DNA of 64,000 bases from Hydrogenophaga pseudoflava NBRC 102511 (lineage in GTDB: Bacteria > Pseudomonadota > Gammaproteobacteria > Burkholderiales > Burkholderiaceae_C): NCBI RefSeq assembly GCF_001592285.1, contig NZ_BCWQ01000001.1, forward strand, positions 531,553 through 595,552, given 5' to 3'. The translations under genes were made by a program, and so were the position numbers. The notes under the pieces are model-generated. The model did not search any database. It saw only the letters and a list, made by a program, of their open reading frames with translations, and had not been told where the DNA came from. This document shows positions 1 through 9,281 of the stretch, piece after piece (the stretch's first letter is position 1; every line of letters starts with the position of its first letter).

Positions 1-196
1 CGTCCACCAGCACCACGGTGACCTTGGCCCAGTCCAGGTCCTGCTCGCGCAGGGCTTCGAACATGGGGATCGGCGACTTGCCGCCCGAGACCGCGAGGCT
101 GGCCTGGCCGCGCGCGGCGATGGCGGTGCGCAGCGCGTCGGCGATGTGGGCCGCGATGGCGGCCGGCGTCGCGCCAGGGTGTTCGGTCACGGCCAT
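1..196 (-). CDS. pgl: 6-phosphogluconolactonase, N-terminal part (runs off the left edge)
   Basis: Only the first 65 codons are inside the window. Reading leftward from the ATG at 196, the product starts [20 protein letters not shown] and reaches the family hallmark SGGKSPIPMFEAL, followed by DWAKVTVVLVD. This is the sugar-phosphate binding start of SugarP_isomerase/6PGL-type lactonases. The enzyme hydrolyses 6-phosphogluconolactone, the product of Zwf, in the cytoplasm. Its start codon overlaps the zwf stop by one base (TGATG), so the two are probably translationally coupled in one operon. The C-terminal half cannot be judged. Confidence 0.85.
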   Translation of the reverse strand, partial: MAVTEHPGATPAAIAAHIADALRTAIAARGQASLAVSGGKSPIPMFEALREQDLDWAKVTVVLVD

Positions 197-1665
197 CAGG
201 CCTCCTCCACCCAGGCCGAACCCTCGCGCGCCATCAGCGCCGACGAGGCGGCCGGGCCCCAGCTGCCGGCGGTGTAGGCCTTGGGTTTCTCGCCCAGCTG
301 CTGCCAGCCGTCGATGATGGGTTCGACCCAGGCCCAGGCGGCTTCCAGTTCGTCGCGGCGCATGAAGTGCGTCAGGCGGCCCTTGGTGACGTCGATCAGC
401 AGGCGTTCGTAGGCCTCGGCGCGGCGCTCGGTGAAGGCCGACTCGAGGTCCAGGTTCAGGCTCACCGGGCGCAGCTTCATGCCGCTGCCGGGCTCCTTGG
501 CCATCATCTGCAGCTGGATGTGTTCCTCCGGCTGCAGGCGGATCATCAGGCGGTTGACCGACCGGTGGGCCGAGTCGCTGAAGATGGTGAAGGGCAGGTC
601 GGCGAACTCGATCACGATCTCCGACTGGCGTGCGGCCATGCGCTTGCCGGTGCGCAGGAAGATCGGGACGTTGGCCCAGCGCCAGTTGTTGATGTGGGCC
701 TTGAGCGCGACGAAGGTTTCGGTGGTGCTGCCTTCGGGGATGTTGGCTTCCTGCAGGTAGCCCACCGCGGCCTCGCCGTTGGAGGCGCCGGCGGTGTACT
801 GGCCGCGCACCGTGTCCTTGGCCACATCGGCCACGGTCATCGGGCGCAGCGAGCGCAGCACCTTGAGCTTCTCGTCGCGCACCGCGTCGGGGTCTAGCGA
901 GACCGGCGGCTCCATGGCCACGATGCACAGCAGCTGCAGCAGGTGGTTCTGGATCATGTCGCGCATGGCGCCGGTGCCGTCGTAAAAACCGGCGCGGCTG
1001 CCCACGCCCACGCTCTCGGCCACGGTAATCTGCACGCTCTTGATGTAGGGGCTGCGCCAGAGCGGTTCGAAGATGCTGTTGCCAAAGCGCAGCACCATCA
1101 GGTTCTGCACCGTTTCCTTGCCCAGGTAGTGGTCGATGCGGAAGATCTGCTGTTCCTGGAAGTAGCGGCCCACGTCGTCGTTGATCTGGCGCGCCGAGGC
1201 CAGGTCGTGGCCCAGGGGCTTTTCCAGCACCACGCGTGCGCGCTCGTCGATCAGGCCGGCGCCGTGCAGGTGGGCGCAGATGCCCACGAACAGGGACGGC
1301 GCGGTGGCCAGGTAGTACACGCGGTCGGACCCCGGCTGCATGGCCGCGGCCAGCGCGGCGAAGTCTTCGGCCCTGGTGGCGTCGACGCTGGTGAACTGCA
1401 GACGGTCGAGGAAGCCGGCCCAGACGCCGTCGTCGAAGTGTTTGGCCTCGATGAAGCCGGGCACCTTCTCGCCGATGAAGGCGAGGAAGCCGGCGCGGTC
1501 CCAGGTCTGGCGGCCCAGGGCGTGGATGCGGGTGGCGGCCGGCAGGTTGTTGTGCAGGTGCGCCATGTACAGCGCGGGCAGCAGCTTGCGCACCGAGAGG
1601 TCGCCCACGCCACCGAAGATGACGAGGTCCAGCGGGGCGGAGGAGGGGGACGGGGAAGTGGCCAT
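196..1665 (-). CDS. zwf: Glucose-6-phosphate 1-dehydrogenase
   Basis: 489 residues, the normal length for bacterial G6PDH. The N-terminal Rossmann region has [17 protein letters not shown] (GxxGDLxxRKLxP type; the usual GASGDL is GGVGDL here). The substrate/catalytic signature RIDHYLGKE lies near residue 177, and the rest is collinear with the family. It oxidises glucose-6-phosphate to 6-phosphogluconolactone with NAD(P)+, feeding the Entner-Doudoroff or pentose phosphate routes. It is followed by pgl with a 1-base overlap. A HexR-like operator lies 37-51 bp upstream of the start, which fits the known HexR control of zwf in many proteobacteria. Confidence 0.95.
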   Translation of the reverse strand: MATSPSPSSAPLDLVIFGGVGDLSVRKLLPALYMAHLHNNLPAATRIHALGRQTWDRAGFLAFIGEKVPGFIEAKHFDDGVWAGFLDRLQFTSVDATRAEDFAALAAAMQPGSDRVYYLATAPSLFVGICAHLHGAGLIDERARVVLEKPLGHDLASARQINDDVGRYFQEQQIFRIDHYLGKETVQNLMVLRFGNSIFEPLWRSPYIKSVQITVAESVGVGSRAGFYDGTGAMRDMIQNHLLQLLCIVAMEPPVSLDPDAVRDEKLKVLRSLRPMTVADVAKDTVRGQYTAGASNGEAAVGYLQEANIPEGSTTETFVALKAHINNWRWANVPIFLRTGKRMAARQSEIVIEFADLPFTIFSDSAHRSVNRLMIRLQPEEHIQLQMMAKEPGSGMKLRPVSLNLDLESAFTERRAEAYERLLIDVTKGRLTHFMRRDELEAAWAWVEPIIDGWQQLGEKPKAYTAGSWGPAASSALMAREGSAWVEEA

Positions 1666-1701
1666 GGCTTTACCGGGTTACCTTTGATGGGTGGAGTTTA
1701 T

Positions 1702-1716
1702 GGTAATTAAGTTACA
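1702..1716 (-). promoter_or_regulatory. Candidate HexR operator upstream of zwf
   Basis: On the minus strand the 15-mer TGTAACTTAATTACC is an imperfect palindrome very close to the HexR consensus recalled for beta/gammaproteobacteria (TGTArTTwwATTACA). It lies 37-51 bp upstream of the zwf ATG. HexR is an RpiR-family repressor released by KDPG. The regulator gene itself is not in this window. Confidence 0.5.
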
Positions 1717-1735
1717 TGCAGGGTTCTTTTTTGCA

Positions 1736-1755
1736 GCAGCCCCTGCAAGGGCTGC
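1736..1755. terminator. Hairpin between the sugar kinase and zwf
   Basis: GCAGCCC and GGGCTGC form perfect 7-bp arms around a 6-base loop, 19 bp past the kinase stop codon. There is no T-run on the leftward strand, so this is at best a weak terminator or a processing hairpin separating the kinase transcript from zwf. Confidence 0.3.
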
Positions 1756-1774
1756 GCGCATGGCCGCGAGCCGG

Positions 1775-2806
1775 TCAGGCCAGGACCTTGAAGTGTGGTC
1801 GGCCCTGGGCCAGGCGCTGCAAGACCTGTTCCCGCGTCGGCGGCACGCAGCCGGTTTCCATCACGCACAGGCTGGCGCAGGCGACGGCGTTGGCCAGCAG
1901 GTCTTCCACATCGTCGGCAGTCAGCGTCAGCTCGGCGGCGGTCTTCGCGGCGCGCATGGCGGGGCGGTCCAGCAGCGCGACCAGCATGCCGGCCAGGAAG
2001 CTGTCGCCCGCGCCCACGGTGTCGGCCACCTGCACGGGCTGTGATTCGGCCGCCTGCCAGGCCCCGCCGTCGCGCGCCAGGATGACCGCGCCCTTGGCGC
2101 CCAGCGTCAAGGCCAGCCAGCGCGCAGGTGTTTTCGCGAGCAGCTCGCGCGCGGCGACCAGCGGGTTGGGGTGGATGAAGCCGAGGATGCCCAGGTCGTC
2201 GTCGCTCACCTTGACGATGTCGGCCTCGCCCAGCGCCGCCATCACGCTGGCCCGGTAGGCCGCCATGTCCGGCACGATGGCCGGGCGCAGGTTGGCGTCC
2301 ACCACGACCAGCCTGCCGGCCGCCCGCTGCGCCTGCAGCCAGGGCAGGTACTTGTGCGTGTCGTCGGCCACCAGGGCCAGGCAGCCGGTGACCACCATCT
2401 TCAGCGCCGGCTGCGCCGCGCACTGCGCATTCATGGTGGCGGCGTCGACGCGGCGGTCGGCCACGCCCTCGCGGTAGAAGCTGTAGCTGGCCTTGCCGGC
2501 CTCGTCCAGGCTGACGACGGCCAGCGAGGTGGGCTCGTGCGCCGGCTCGGGGTGGGCCAGCGTCACGCGGGCCCGCGCGATGGCGTGGGCCAGGCCGCGG
2601 CCGAAGCGGTCCTGCGAGAGCGGGTTCAGGTAGAGCGTGCCCACGCCCTGCAGGCCGAGCGCGCGGGTGAGGTTGTAGACCGCGCCACCGTCGCAAGGGC
2701 GCAGCCGGCCGTCGGCCTCCTGGATCATGTCCATCAGGGCCTCGCCGGCGGTGGCGACGGTGATCGGGGTGTTGGGCTGCATTTGGTCGGAAGTAGGGAA
2801 AACCAT
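1775..2806 (-). CDS. PfkB-family carbohydrate kinase (probable fructokinase)
   Basis: About 343 residues from the ATG at 2806. A TTG at 2818 is also in frame, and a second ATG at 2782 could be used. The N-terminus has the PfkB entry VATAGEALMDMI. The C-terminal part has DTVGAGDSFLAGML, the anion-hole/catalytic Asp motif of ribokinase-type kinases. The fold is cytoplasmic and phosphorylates a sugar with ATP. The gene is divergent from a fructose-type ABC operon and lies next to zwf-pgl, so fructose to fructose-6-phosphate is the likeliest reaction. Substrate identity is inferred from context only. A palindrome overlaps the start region and may be an operator controlling both directions. Confidence 0.8.
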   Translation of the reverse strand: MVFPTSDQMQPNTPITVATAGEALMDMIQEADGRLRPCDGGAVYNLTRALGLQGVGTLYLNPLSQDRFGRGLAHAIARARVTLAHPEPAHEPTSLAVVSLDEAGKASYSFYREGVADRRVDAATMNAQCAAQPALKMVVTGCLALVADDTHKYLPWLQAQRAAGRLVVVDANLRPAIVPDMAAYRASVMAALGEADIVKVSDDDLGILGFIHPNPLVAARELLAKTPARWLALTLGAKGAVILARDGGAWQAAESQPVQVADTVGAGDSFLAGMLVALLDRPAMRAAKTAAELTLTADDVEDLLANAVACASLCVMETGCVPPTREQVLQRLAQGRPHFKVLA

Positions 2807-2809
2807 AAC

Positions 2810-2826
2810 TAAATCCAATTGATTTA
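2810..2826. promoter_or_regulatory. Palindromic operator candidate in the kinase/frcB divergent region
   Basis: TAAATC-CAATT-GATTTA has perfect 6-bp arms and overlaps the -35 of the rightward promoter. AT-rich palindromes of this kind are typical of ROK-family (Mlc/NagC-like) repressor sites. A ROK-type regulator is encoded at the end of the downstream operon, so autoregulation is plausible but inferred. Confidence 0.4.
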
Positions 2827-2848
2827 TTTAACGCCCAGCAACTATAGT
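2819..2848 (+). promoter_or_regulatory. Sigma70-type promoter for the frc operon
   Basis: TTGATT (2819-2824), an 18-bp spacer and TATAGT (2843-2848) form a good sigma70 match. It leaves a leader of about 95 nt before the GTG start of frcB. The -35 lies partly inside the 2810-2826 palindrome, which would suit repression. Confidence 0.55.
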
Positions 2849-2951
2849 TCAGTCACTCCGCAGCCGGACTCGGGCTAACCCGAAGGTCCGGCGGCTGAGA
2901 AAACCTGGTTCAACAACGTCTGATCCCATCCATCCTCCTCAGGAGACATCT

Positions 2952-3935
2952 GTGAAAAAAGTCGCTTTCGCCTTCACCGCCCTGGCCCTGGCCGCTGGTT
3001 CCACCTTCGCCGCCGAGCCCGTGATCGGCCTGATCACCAAGACCGAAACCAACCCCTTCTTCGTGAAGATGAAGGAAGGTGCGCAGGCGGAAGCCAAGAA
3101 GCTGGGTGCCAAGCTGATGACCGCCGCCGGCAAGAAGGATGGCGACACCGCCGCCCAGATCACCGCCATCGAGAACATGGTCACCGCCGGTGCCAAGACC
3201 ATTCTGATCACGGCCAGCGGCGACGCCATCATTCCCGCTGTCAAGAAGGCCCAGGCCAAGGGCGTGCAGGTGATCGCGCTGGACAGCCCGTTTGACGGCG
3301 CCGACGCCCTGTTCGCCACCGACAACTACAAGGCCGGCATCCTGATCGGCCAGTACGCCAAGGCCGCGCTGGGTGGCAAGCCCGCCAAGATCGCCATGCT
3401 CGACCTGTTCCCCGGCCACCCCGTCGGTGCCCAGCGCCACAACGGCTTCATGACCGGTTTCGGCCTGAAGGCCAACGACGCCAAGTCCAACGAACTGTCG
3501 TCCACACCGGAGACCGTCTGCGCCGCTGACACCGACGGCAACCAGGCCAAGGGCCAGACCGCGATGGAAAACTGCCTGCAGAAGGACCCGGCCATCAACG
3601 TGGTCTACACCATCAACGAACCCGCCGCAGCCGGCGCCTACAACGCGCTGAAGAAGGCCGGCAAGGAAAAGGACGTGATCATCGTGTCCGTCGACGGCGG
3701 CTGCGCCGGTGTGGCCGATGTGGGCAAGGGCGTGATCGCCGCCACCAGCCAGCAGTACCCGCTGAAGATGGCCGCCATGGGCGTGGCCGCGGGCGTCGAG
3801 TACGCCAAGGGCGGCAAGAAGGCGTTCGGCTACGTCGACACCGGCGTGACCCTGATCGCCGCCAAGGCTGTGCCGGGCGTGGAAAGCAAGGACGTGAAGG
3901 TCGGTACCGAGCTGTGCTGGGGCGACAAAAAGTGA
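2952..3935 (+). CDS. frcB: Fructose-type sugar ABC transporter, periplasmic binding protein
   Basis: 327 residues starting at GTG 2952, with AGGAG six bases upstream. It has a Sec signal peptide (MKKVAFAFTALALAAGSTFA, cleavage near residue 21) and then a Peripla_BP_4 domain. The start of the mature protein, KTETNPFFVKMKEGA, plus NEPAAAGAYNALK and DTGVTLIA are characteristic of FrcB-like fructose binding proteins. It captures the sugar in the periplasm for FrcC/FrcA. First gene of frcBCA-mutarotase-ROK. A 198-bp hairpin-rich gap separates it from frcC, which probably allows higher expression of the binding protein. Ribose or another hexose cannot be excluded. Confidence 0.85.
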   Translation: MKKVAFAFTALALAAGSTFAAEPVIGLITKTETNPFFVKMKEGAQAEAKKLGAKLMTAAGKKDGDTAAQITAIENMVTAGAKTILITASGDAIIPAVKKAQAKGVQVIALDSPFDGADALFATDNYKAGILIGQYAKAALGGKPAKIAMLDLFPGHPVGAQRHNGFMTGFGLKANDAKSNELSSTPETVCAADTDGNQAKGQTAMENCLQKDPAINVVYTINEPAAAGAYNALKKAGKEKDVIIVSVDGGCAGVADVGKGVIAATSQQYPLKMAAMGVAAGVEYAKGGKKAFGYVDTGVTLIAAKAVPGVESKDVKVGTELCWGDKK

Positions 3936-4133
3936 TCTGAGCCCCCACGCTCCGCCGCTTCGCGGGTCGCTGCCCCCCAGGGGGGCTGACCCGGCTTGGC
4001 GCGGCCCGGCGCCGGGTCTTCATCTTCGCCACCAAGGCGCCGGGGGCGCCCCTTTGAACCGGGACCCAGGAGTCCCGGCGAAGCAAGGGCGCCCTTTTCT
4101 TTTCTCTGTTTGCTCTCTACCGGAGATCTCGTC
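3936..4133 (+). promoter_or_regulatory. Hairpin-rich gap between frcB and frcC
   Basis: The 198 bp hold several strong inverted repeats: CCCCCCAGGGGGG, CCCGGCGCCGGG, GGGAC/GTCCC and AAGGGCGCCCTT followed by a T-rich run just before the frcC leader. Such structures inside a binding-protein/permease operon usually stabilise the upstream message or partly terminate transcription. The first 40 bp also belong to a GC-rich intergenic repeat family found elsewhere in the window. Confidence 0.5.
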
Positions 4134-5093
4134 ATGAGCTCTTTCAAGGACCGGCTGCCTCCCATCAGCCAGATGGGGCCTTTCATTGCCCTCGCGATCG
4201 CCTGTGCCATCTTCGGCATGACGACCGACAACTTCTTCACCGGCGCGAACTTCGCGCTGATCCTCCAGCAGGTCATGGTGGTGGGCGTGATCGCCATCGG
4301 CCAGACCCTGGTCATCCTGACCGCCGGCATCGACCTCTCGTGCGGCATGGTGATGGCCCTGGGCAGCATCGTGATGACCAAGTTCGCGGTCGAGCTGGGC
4401 GTGCCCGCGCCGCTGGCCATCCTCTGTGGCATCGGCGTGACGGCTGCTTTCGGCCTCATGAACGGCCTGCTGGTCACGCGCATCAAGCTGCCGCCCTTCA
4501 TCGTGACCCTGGGCACGATGAACATCGCCTTCGCGATCACCCAGCTGTATTCCGGTGCGCAGACCGTTTCCGACCTGCCGCCCTTCATGACCGCGCTGGG
4601 CGGCACCTTCGACATCGCCGGCGCGCCGGTCGCCTACGGCACCGTGGTGATGGTGTTGCTGTACCTGGGCGCCTGGTTCTGGCTGCGCGAGACCGCCTCG
4701 GGCCGCCATGTCTACGCCGTGGGCAACAGCCCCGAGGCCACGCGCCTGGTCGGCATCCCGACCGACCGCGTGCTGCTGTGGGTGTATGTGCTGGCCGGCG
4801 TGTTCTACGGCATCGCCTCGCTGCTGCTGGTGGCTCGCACCGAAGTCGGCGACCCCAACGCCGGCCAGACCGAGAACCTGGACGCCATCACCGCCGTGGT
4901 GCTGGGCGGCACCAGCCTGTTCGGCGGCCGCGGCATGATCCTCGGCTCGCTGGTCGGTGCCATCGTGGTCGGTGTGCTGCGCAACGGATTGACGCTAATG
5001 GGTGTTTCGTCGGTGTACCAGGTGCTGATCACCGGCATCCTGGTGATCATCGCCGTGACTGTGGACCAACTCTCCCGCAAAGGAGCCCGGTAA
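4134..5093 (+). CDS. frcC: Fructose-type sugar ABC transporter, permease
   Basis: 319 residues from the ATG at 4134 (CCGGAGA lies just upstream; the longer in-frame extension back to 3996 is hairpin DNA and was rejected). It is a BPD_transp_2/RbsC-type integral membrane protein with about 8-10 hydrophobic segments. The family signature GQTLVILTAGIDLSCGMVMA lies near residue 60 and the loop GNSPEATRLVGIP near residue 195. It forms the inner-membrane channel fed by FrcB and powered by FrcA. Its TAA stop overlaps the frcA ATG (TAATG). Confidence 0.88.
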   Translation: MSSFKDRLPPISQMGPFIALAIACAIFGMTTDNFFTGANFALILQQVMVVGVIAIGQTLVILTAGIDLSCGMVMALGSIVMTKFAVELGVPAPLAILCGIGVTAAFGLMNGLLVTRIKLPPFIVTLGTMNIAFAITQLYSGAQTVSDLPPFMTALGGTFDIAGAPVAYGTVVMVLLYLGAWFWLRETASGRHVYAVGNSPEATRLVGIPTDRVLLWVYVLAGVFYGIASLLLVARTEVGDPNAGQTENLDAITAVVLGGTSLFGGRGMILGSLVGAIVVGVLRNGLTLMGVSSVYQVLITGILVIIAVTVDQLSRKGAR

Positions 5094-5884
5094 TGAGCAC
5101 TTCCCACAAACTCGTGATGCAGGCCAAGGGCCTGGTCAAGCGCTACGGCCAGGTCACCGCCCTCGACGGTGCCGACTTCGAGCTGCGCGCCGGTGAAATC
5201 CTGGCCGTGATCGGCGACAACGGTGCCGGCAAGTCCAGCCTGATCAAGGCGCTCTCGGGCGCCACCATTCCCGACGAGGGCGAGATCTACCTGGACGGTC
5301 AGAAGATCCACTTCAACACCCCGATCGACGCGCGCCGCGCCGGCATCGAGTGCTGCTACCAGGACCTGGCCGTGGCCCCCGCCATGACCATCACCGAGAA
5401 CCTGTTCCTGGGCCGCGAGATGCGCCGCGAGGGTTTCCTGGGCAGCACCCTGCGCATGCTCGACAAGAAGAAGATGCTGGAGATCGCCGTGCAGCGCATG
5501 GCCGACCTCAAGGTGGGCATCCGCTCGATGACGCAGGCGGTGGAGACCCTCTCGGGCGGCCAGCGCCAGTGCGTGGCGGTGGCCCGCGCCGCGGCCTTTG
5601 CGCAGCACGTGGTCATCCTGGACGAGCCGACCGCCGCGCTGGGCGTGAAGGAAGGCAACATGGTGCTGGAACTGATCCGCCGCGTGCGCGACAAGGGCCT
5701 GCCGGTCATCCTGATCAGCCACAACATGCCGCACGTGTTCGAGATCGCCGACCGCATCCACATCGCCCGCCTGGGCAAGCGCGCCTGCGTGGTCAACCCC
5801 AAGACGATCAGCATGAGCGACACGGTGGCGGTGATGACGGGCGCGCGCGATCCCGCGACGCTGCCCGCGGAATGTCTGGCCTGA
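5093..5884 (+). CDS. frcA: Fructose-type sugar ABC transporter, single-domain ATPase
   Basis: 263 residues. Walker A is GDNGAGKSSL, the ABC signature is LSGGQRQ, and Walker B plus the following Asp/Glu are VILDEPTAALG, with a switch His in ISHNM. Unlike RbsA/XylG it has only one nucleotide-binding domain. This is typical of the FrcA subgroup and supports the fructose assignment. It starts on the last base of the frcC stop codon, so coupled translation is likely. Confidence 0.88.
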   Translation: MSTSHKLVMQAKGLVKRYGQVTALDGADFELRAGEILAVIGDNGAGKSSLIKALSGATIPDEGEIYLDGQKIHFNTPIDARRAGIECCYQDLAVAPAMTITENLFLGREMRREGFLGSTLRMLDKKKMLEIAVQRMADLKVGIRSMTQAVETLSGGQRQCVAVARAAAFAQHVVILDEPTAALGVKEGNMVLELIRRVRDKGLPVILISHNMPHVFEIADRIHIARLGKRACVVNPKTISMSDTVAVMTGARDPATLPAECLA

Positions 5885-5893
5885 GGACGCACC

Positions 5894-6346
5894 ATGCTCA
5901 AAGGAATTGATCCCCTGCTCAGCCCGGAGCTGCTCAAGCTGCTGGCCGAGATGGGGCACGACGACGCGGTGGTGCTGGCGGATGCCAACTTCACCGCCAT
6001 GAGCCTGGGCGCCGGCAAGCCGGTGCTGCGCCTGCCGGGCGTCGGCATGATTCGAACATTGGAGGCGGTGGTGAGCGTGTTTCCCCTGGCCGAGGATGTG
6101 ACCCATCCCGTGGCGTACATGCAGGTGGGTGACACGCCGGAAGGCTACCGGTCGGCCCTGCAACGAGAGGCTGTGGCCCTGCTGGCATCGGCCGGTCTGC
6201 CGCCCGAACGCGTGCAGGCGGTGGAGCGCTACGCGTTCTACGAGCGTGTGAAGAAGGCCTACGCCATCGTCGTCACCGGCGAGCTGGAGCCCTGGGGCAA
6301 CTTCCTGCTGCGCAAGGGTGTGCTGGGACAGGCCCTGCGGCCCTGA
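5894..6346 (+). CDS. RbsD/FucU-family sugar mutarotase
   Basis: 150 residues, the normal FucU size. The N-terminus LLKLLAEMGHDDAVVLADANF carries the conserved His22/Asp residues of the RbsD/FucU pyranase fold. The C-terminus KAYAIVVTGELEPWGNFLLRKG also matches. These cytoplasmic enzymes speed up interconversion of pyranose/furanose forms or anomers of freshly imported sugars. It lies 9 bp after frcA in the same operon, so it probably conditions the transported sugar for its kinase. Whether it prefers fucose, ribose or fructose cannot be decided from sequence. Confidence 0.85.
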   Translation: MLKGIDPLLSPELLKLLAEMGHDDAVVLADANFTAMSLGAGKPVLRLPGVGMIRTLEAVVSVFPLAEDVTHPVAYMQVGDTPEGYRSALQREAVALLASAGLPPERVQAVERYAFYERVKKAYAIVVTGELEPWGNFLLRKGVLGQALRP

Positions 6347-6349
6347 GGC

Positions 6350-7635
6350 GTGTCACACTCGGCGGCTGTGAGCGAAGACAAGCACCCCCCAGGGCAGGCC
6401 GATCCGTCGGCGCCGGACAGCGGCGCCGACGCGGGCGACGCCCCGCGCCTGCGCCAGCGCGGATCGAACCAGATTGGCATGCGTCAGTTCAACGACCGCG
6501 TCGTGCTGCAGGCGCTGCGGGTGCATGGCAGCATGCCCAAGGCCGAGCTGGCGCGGCTGACTGGCCTCACGGCACAGACCATCGGCCTGATCACCGCGCG
6601 GCTGGACGAAGACCAGCTGCTGGTGCGCGAAGCGCCGGTGCGTGGCCGGGTCGGCCAGCCCTCGGTGCCGCTGGGCCTGAACCCCGACGGCGCGTTTGCC
6701 GTGGGCATCAAGATCGGCCGCCGCAGCGCCGACTGGCTGCTGGTCGACTTTCTCGGCCGGGTGCGCCAGCGCCTGTCGATTGCCTATCCGTTCCCGGACG
6801 CGGCGTCGCTGCTGCCGGAAATCGAGAAGAACCTCAACCGCCTGCTCGACGACCTGGGCGGTCTGCGCAGCCGGGTGGTCGGCGTGGGCGTGGCGGCGCC
6901 GTTCCAGCTGGGCGGCTGGCACCGCATGCTGGGCCTGACCGAGGCGCAGTCCGACGCCTGGACCCACCTCGACCTCGCCGCCGAGGTGCAGGCCATGACC
7001 GAGCTGCCGGTCAGCTTTGCCAAGGACACCTCGGCCGCCTGCGTGGCCGAGCTGCTGCAGGGGCGCGGGCGCGACCTGCACAGCTTCCTGTACCTCTTCA
7101 TGGACACCTTCGTCGGCGGCGGGCTGGTGATCGATTCGCACCTGCACCGCGGGGTGAACGGCAACGCGGGCGCGGTGGCCTCGCTGCCGCTGCAGGTGGC
7201 CGCGTCGGCGAACCCGCGCGAACTGCCGCCGCAGCTGATCAGCCAGGCCTCGCTGTGGGACCTGGAGCAGCGCTTCCGCGAACACGGGCTGGACCCGATG
7301 GCCGCCTACGATGCGCGCGCCCTGGCCGGCCACTGGCTGCCCTACACCCGCGAGTGGATCGATCGTGCGGCGCTGGCGCTGGCGCACTGCGTGGTGGCGG
7401 GCACTGCTTTCCTCGACGTGGAGGCGGTGGTGATCGATGGCGTGGTGGTGCCCGACCTGCTGCGCGAACTCTGGCAACGCACCGGTGAGGCGCTCAAGGC
7501 CTACAACCCCGAAGGTCTGCTCGCGATGCCCCGGCTCGAACTCGGCACCATCGGCTCCGACGCGCGTGCGCTCGGCGGGGCGCTGCTGCCGCTGCACGCG
7601 AGCTTTGCGCCGGATCGGGATCTGTTCCTGAAGGT

Positions 7636-7639
<4 letters not shown>
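6350..7639 (+). CDS. ROK-family transcriptional regulator
   Basis: 429 residues from a GTG start three bases after the mutarotase stop. The N-terminal ~40 residues look disordered. A winged helix-turn-helix follows (about 45-105; LQALRVHGSMPKAELARLTG, then a recognition helix LTAQTIGLITARL). The rest is a ROK-like sugar kinase fold. The zinc motif CxCGxxGC and the usual HxxG pocket of active ROK kinases are missing: the equivalent stretch reads GNAGAVASLP and then diverges. It is therefore probably a pure sensor/repressor. As the last gene of the frc operon it likely controls the promoter at 2819. Its stop overlaps the convergent ABC gene by 4 bp. Confidence 0.85.
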
Positions 7640-8285
<646 letters not shown>

Positions 8286-8289
<4 letters not shown>

Positions 8290-9281
8290 GACCGGCCTTC
8301 CATCAGGGGCGCGACCTCCGCCAGCACCCGCGCCAGCGCATCGGGCGCATCGCAGGCGATCACGCGCCGCTGCGGCATCGAGCGCAGCCAGGTGATCTGG
8401 CGCTTGGCGAGCTGGCGCGTGGCGAAGATGCCGCGGTCGCGCAGTTCGGCTTGCTGGGCAGCATTCAGCGGCGCGTCGGCAGCGGCGTCCAGCGCTTCCC
8501 AGGCCTGGCGGTAGCCGACGCAGCGCATCGAGGGCAGGTCCGGGTGCAGGTCACCGCGCGCTCGCAGGCGCCGCACCTCGTCCACAAAGCCGTCGGCCAG
8601 CATGGCGTCGAAACGCTGGGCGATGCGCCCGTGCAGCCAGGCGCGGTCGGCGGGTTCCAGGCTGAGGAAGGCGCCTTCCGGCACGGGGTTGTCCGCCGTC
8701 CGGCGGTCGCCGGTCTGGAACGACGAGATCGGCCGGCCCGAGACCTCGAACACTTCGAGCGCGCGCTGGATGCGCTGCGCGTCGTTGGGGGCCAGCCGGG
8801 CGGCGGTGACCGGGTCAACTTTCGCGAGTTCGGCGTGCATCACGGGCCAGCCGTGGGCGGCGGCCGCTGCTTCGATGCGCGCGCGCACATCGGCGTCGGC
8901 GCGGGGCATGTCGTCCAGGCCCTGCATCAGCGCCTTGAAATACAGCATGGTGCCGCCCACGAGCAGCGGCGTGCGGCCGCGCGACCGGATCTCGCCGATC
9001 AGCCGCTGCGCGTCGCGAACGAATTCGGCCGCGCTGTAGGCGTTCAGCGGGTCGGTGATGTCGATCAGGTGGTGTGGCGCAACGGCGCGCTCGACCGCGG
9101 TGGGCTTGGCGGTGCCGATGTCCATGCCCCGGTAGACCAGGGCCGAATCGACGCTGATGATTTCGACCGGCCAGCGCTGGGCGATGGCCAGTGCGGCGGC
9201 ACTTTTTCCGCTGGCGGTGGGGCCGGCGAGCGCAATGCAGTGCGCGGGCTCAGCGGGCATCGCTCGCTCCGGTGGTGACAC
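8286..9281 (-). CDS. miaA: tRNA dimethylallyltransferase
   Basis: 331 residues. It contains the P-loop [14 protein letters not shown], the substrate motif [43 protein letters not shown], and the C-terminal signature GYRQAWE. It transfers a dimethylallyl group to N6 of A37 in tRNAs reading UNN codons. The start used is the ATG at 9281; an ATG at 9260 ([11 protein letters not shown]) is an alternative. It overlaps the upstream MFS gene by 32 bp and the downstream ATPase by 4 bp, so all three are co-transcribed. In many relatives miaA directly follows mutL. Here they are 4.4 kb apart. Confidence 0.95.

Noticed and set aside
3996..4133. In-frame N-terminal extension of the frcC permease
   Set aside because: It translates hairpin DNA into an Arg/Pro-rich stretch with no similarity. 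ATG 4134 has a ribosome site and starts the family-typical sequence.
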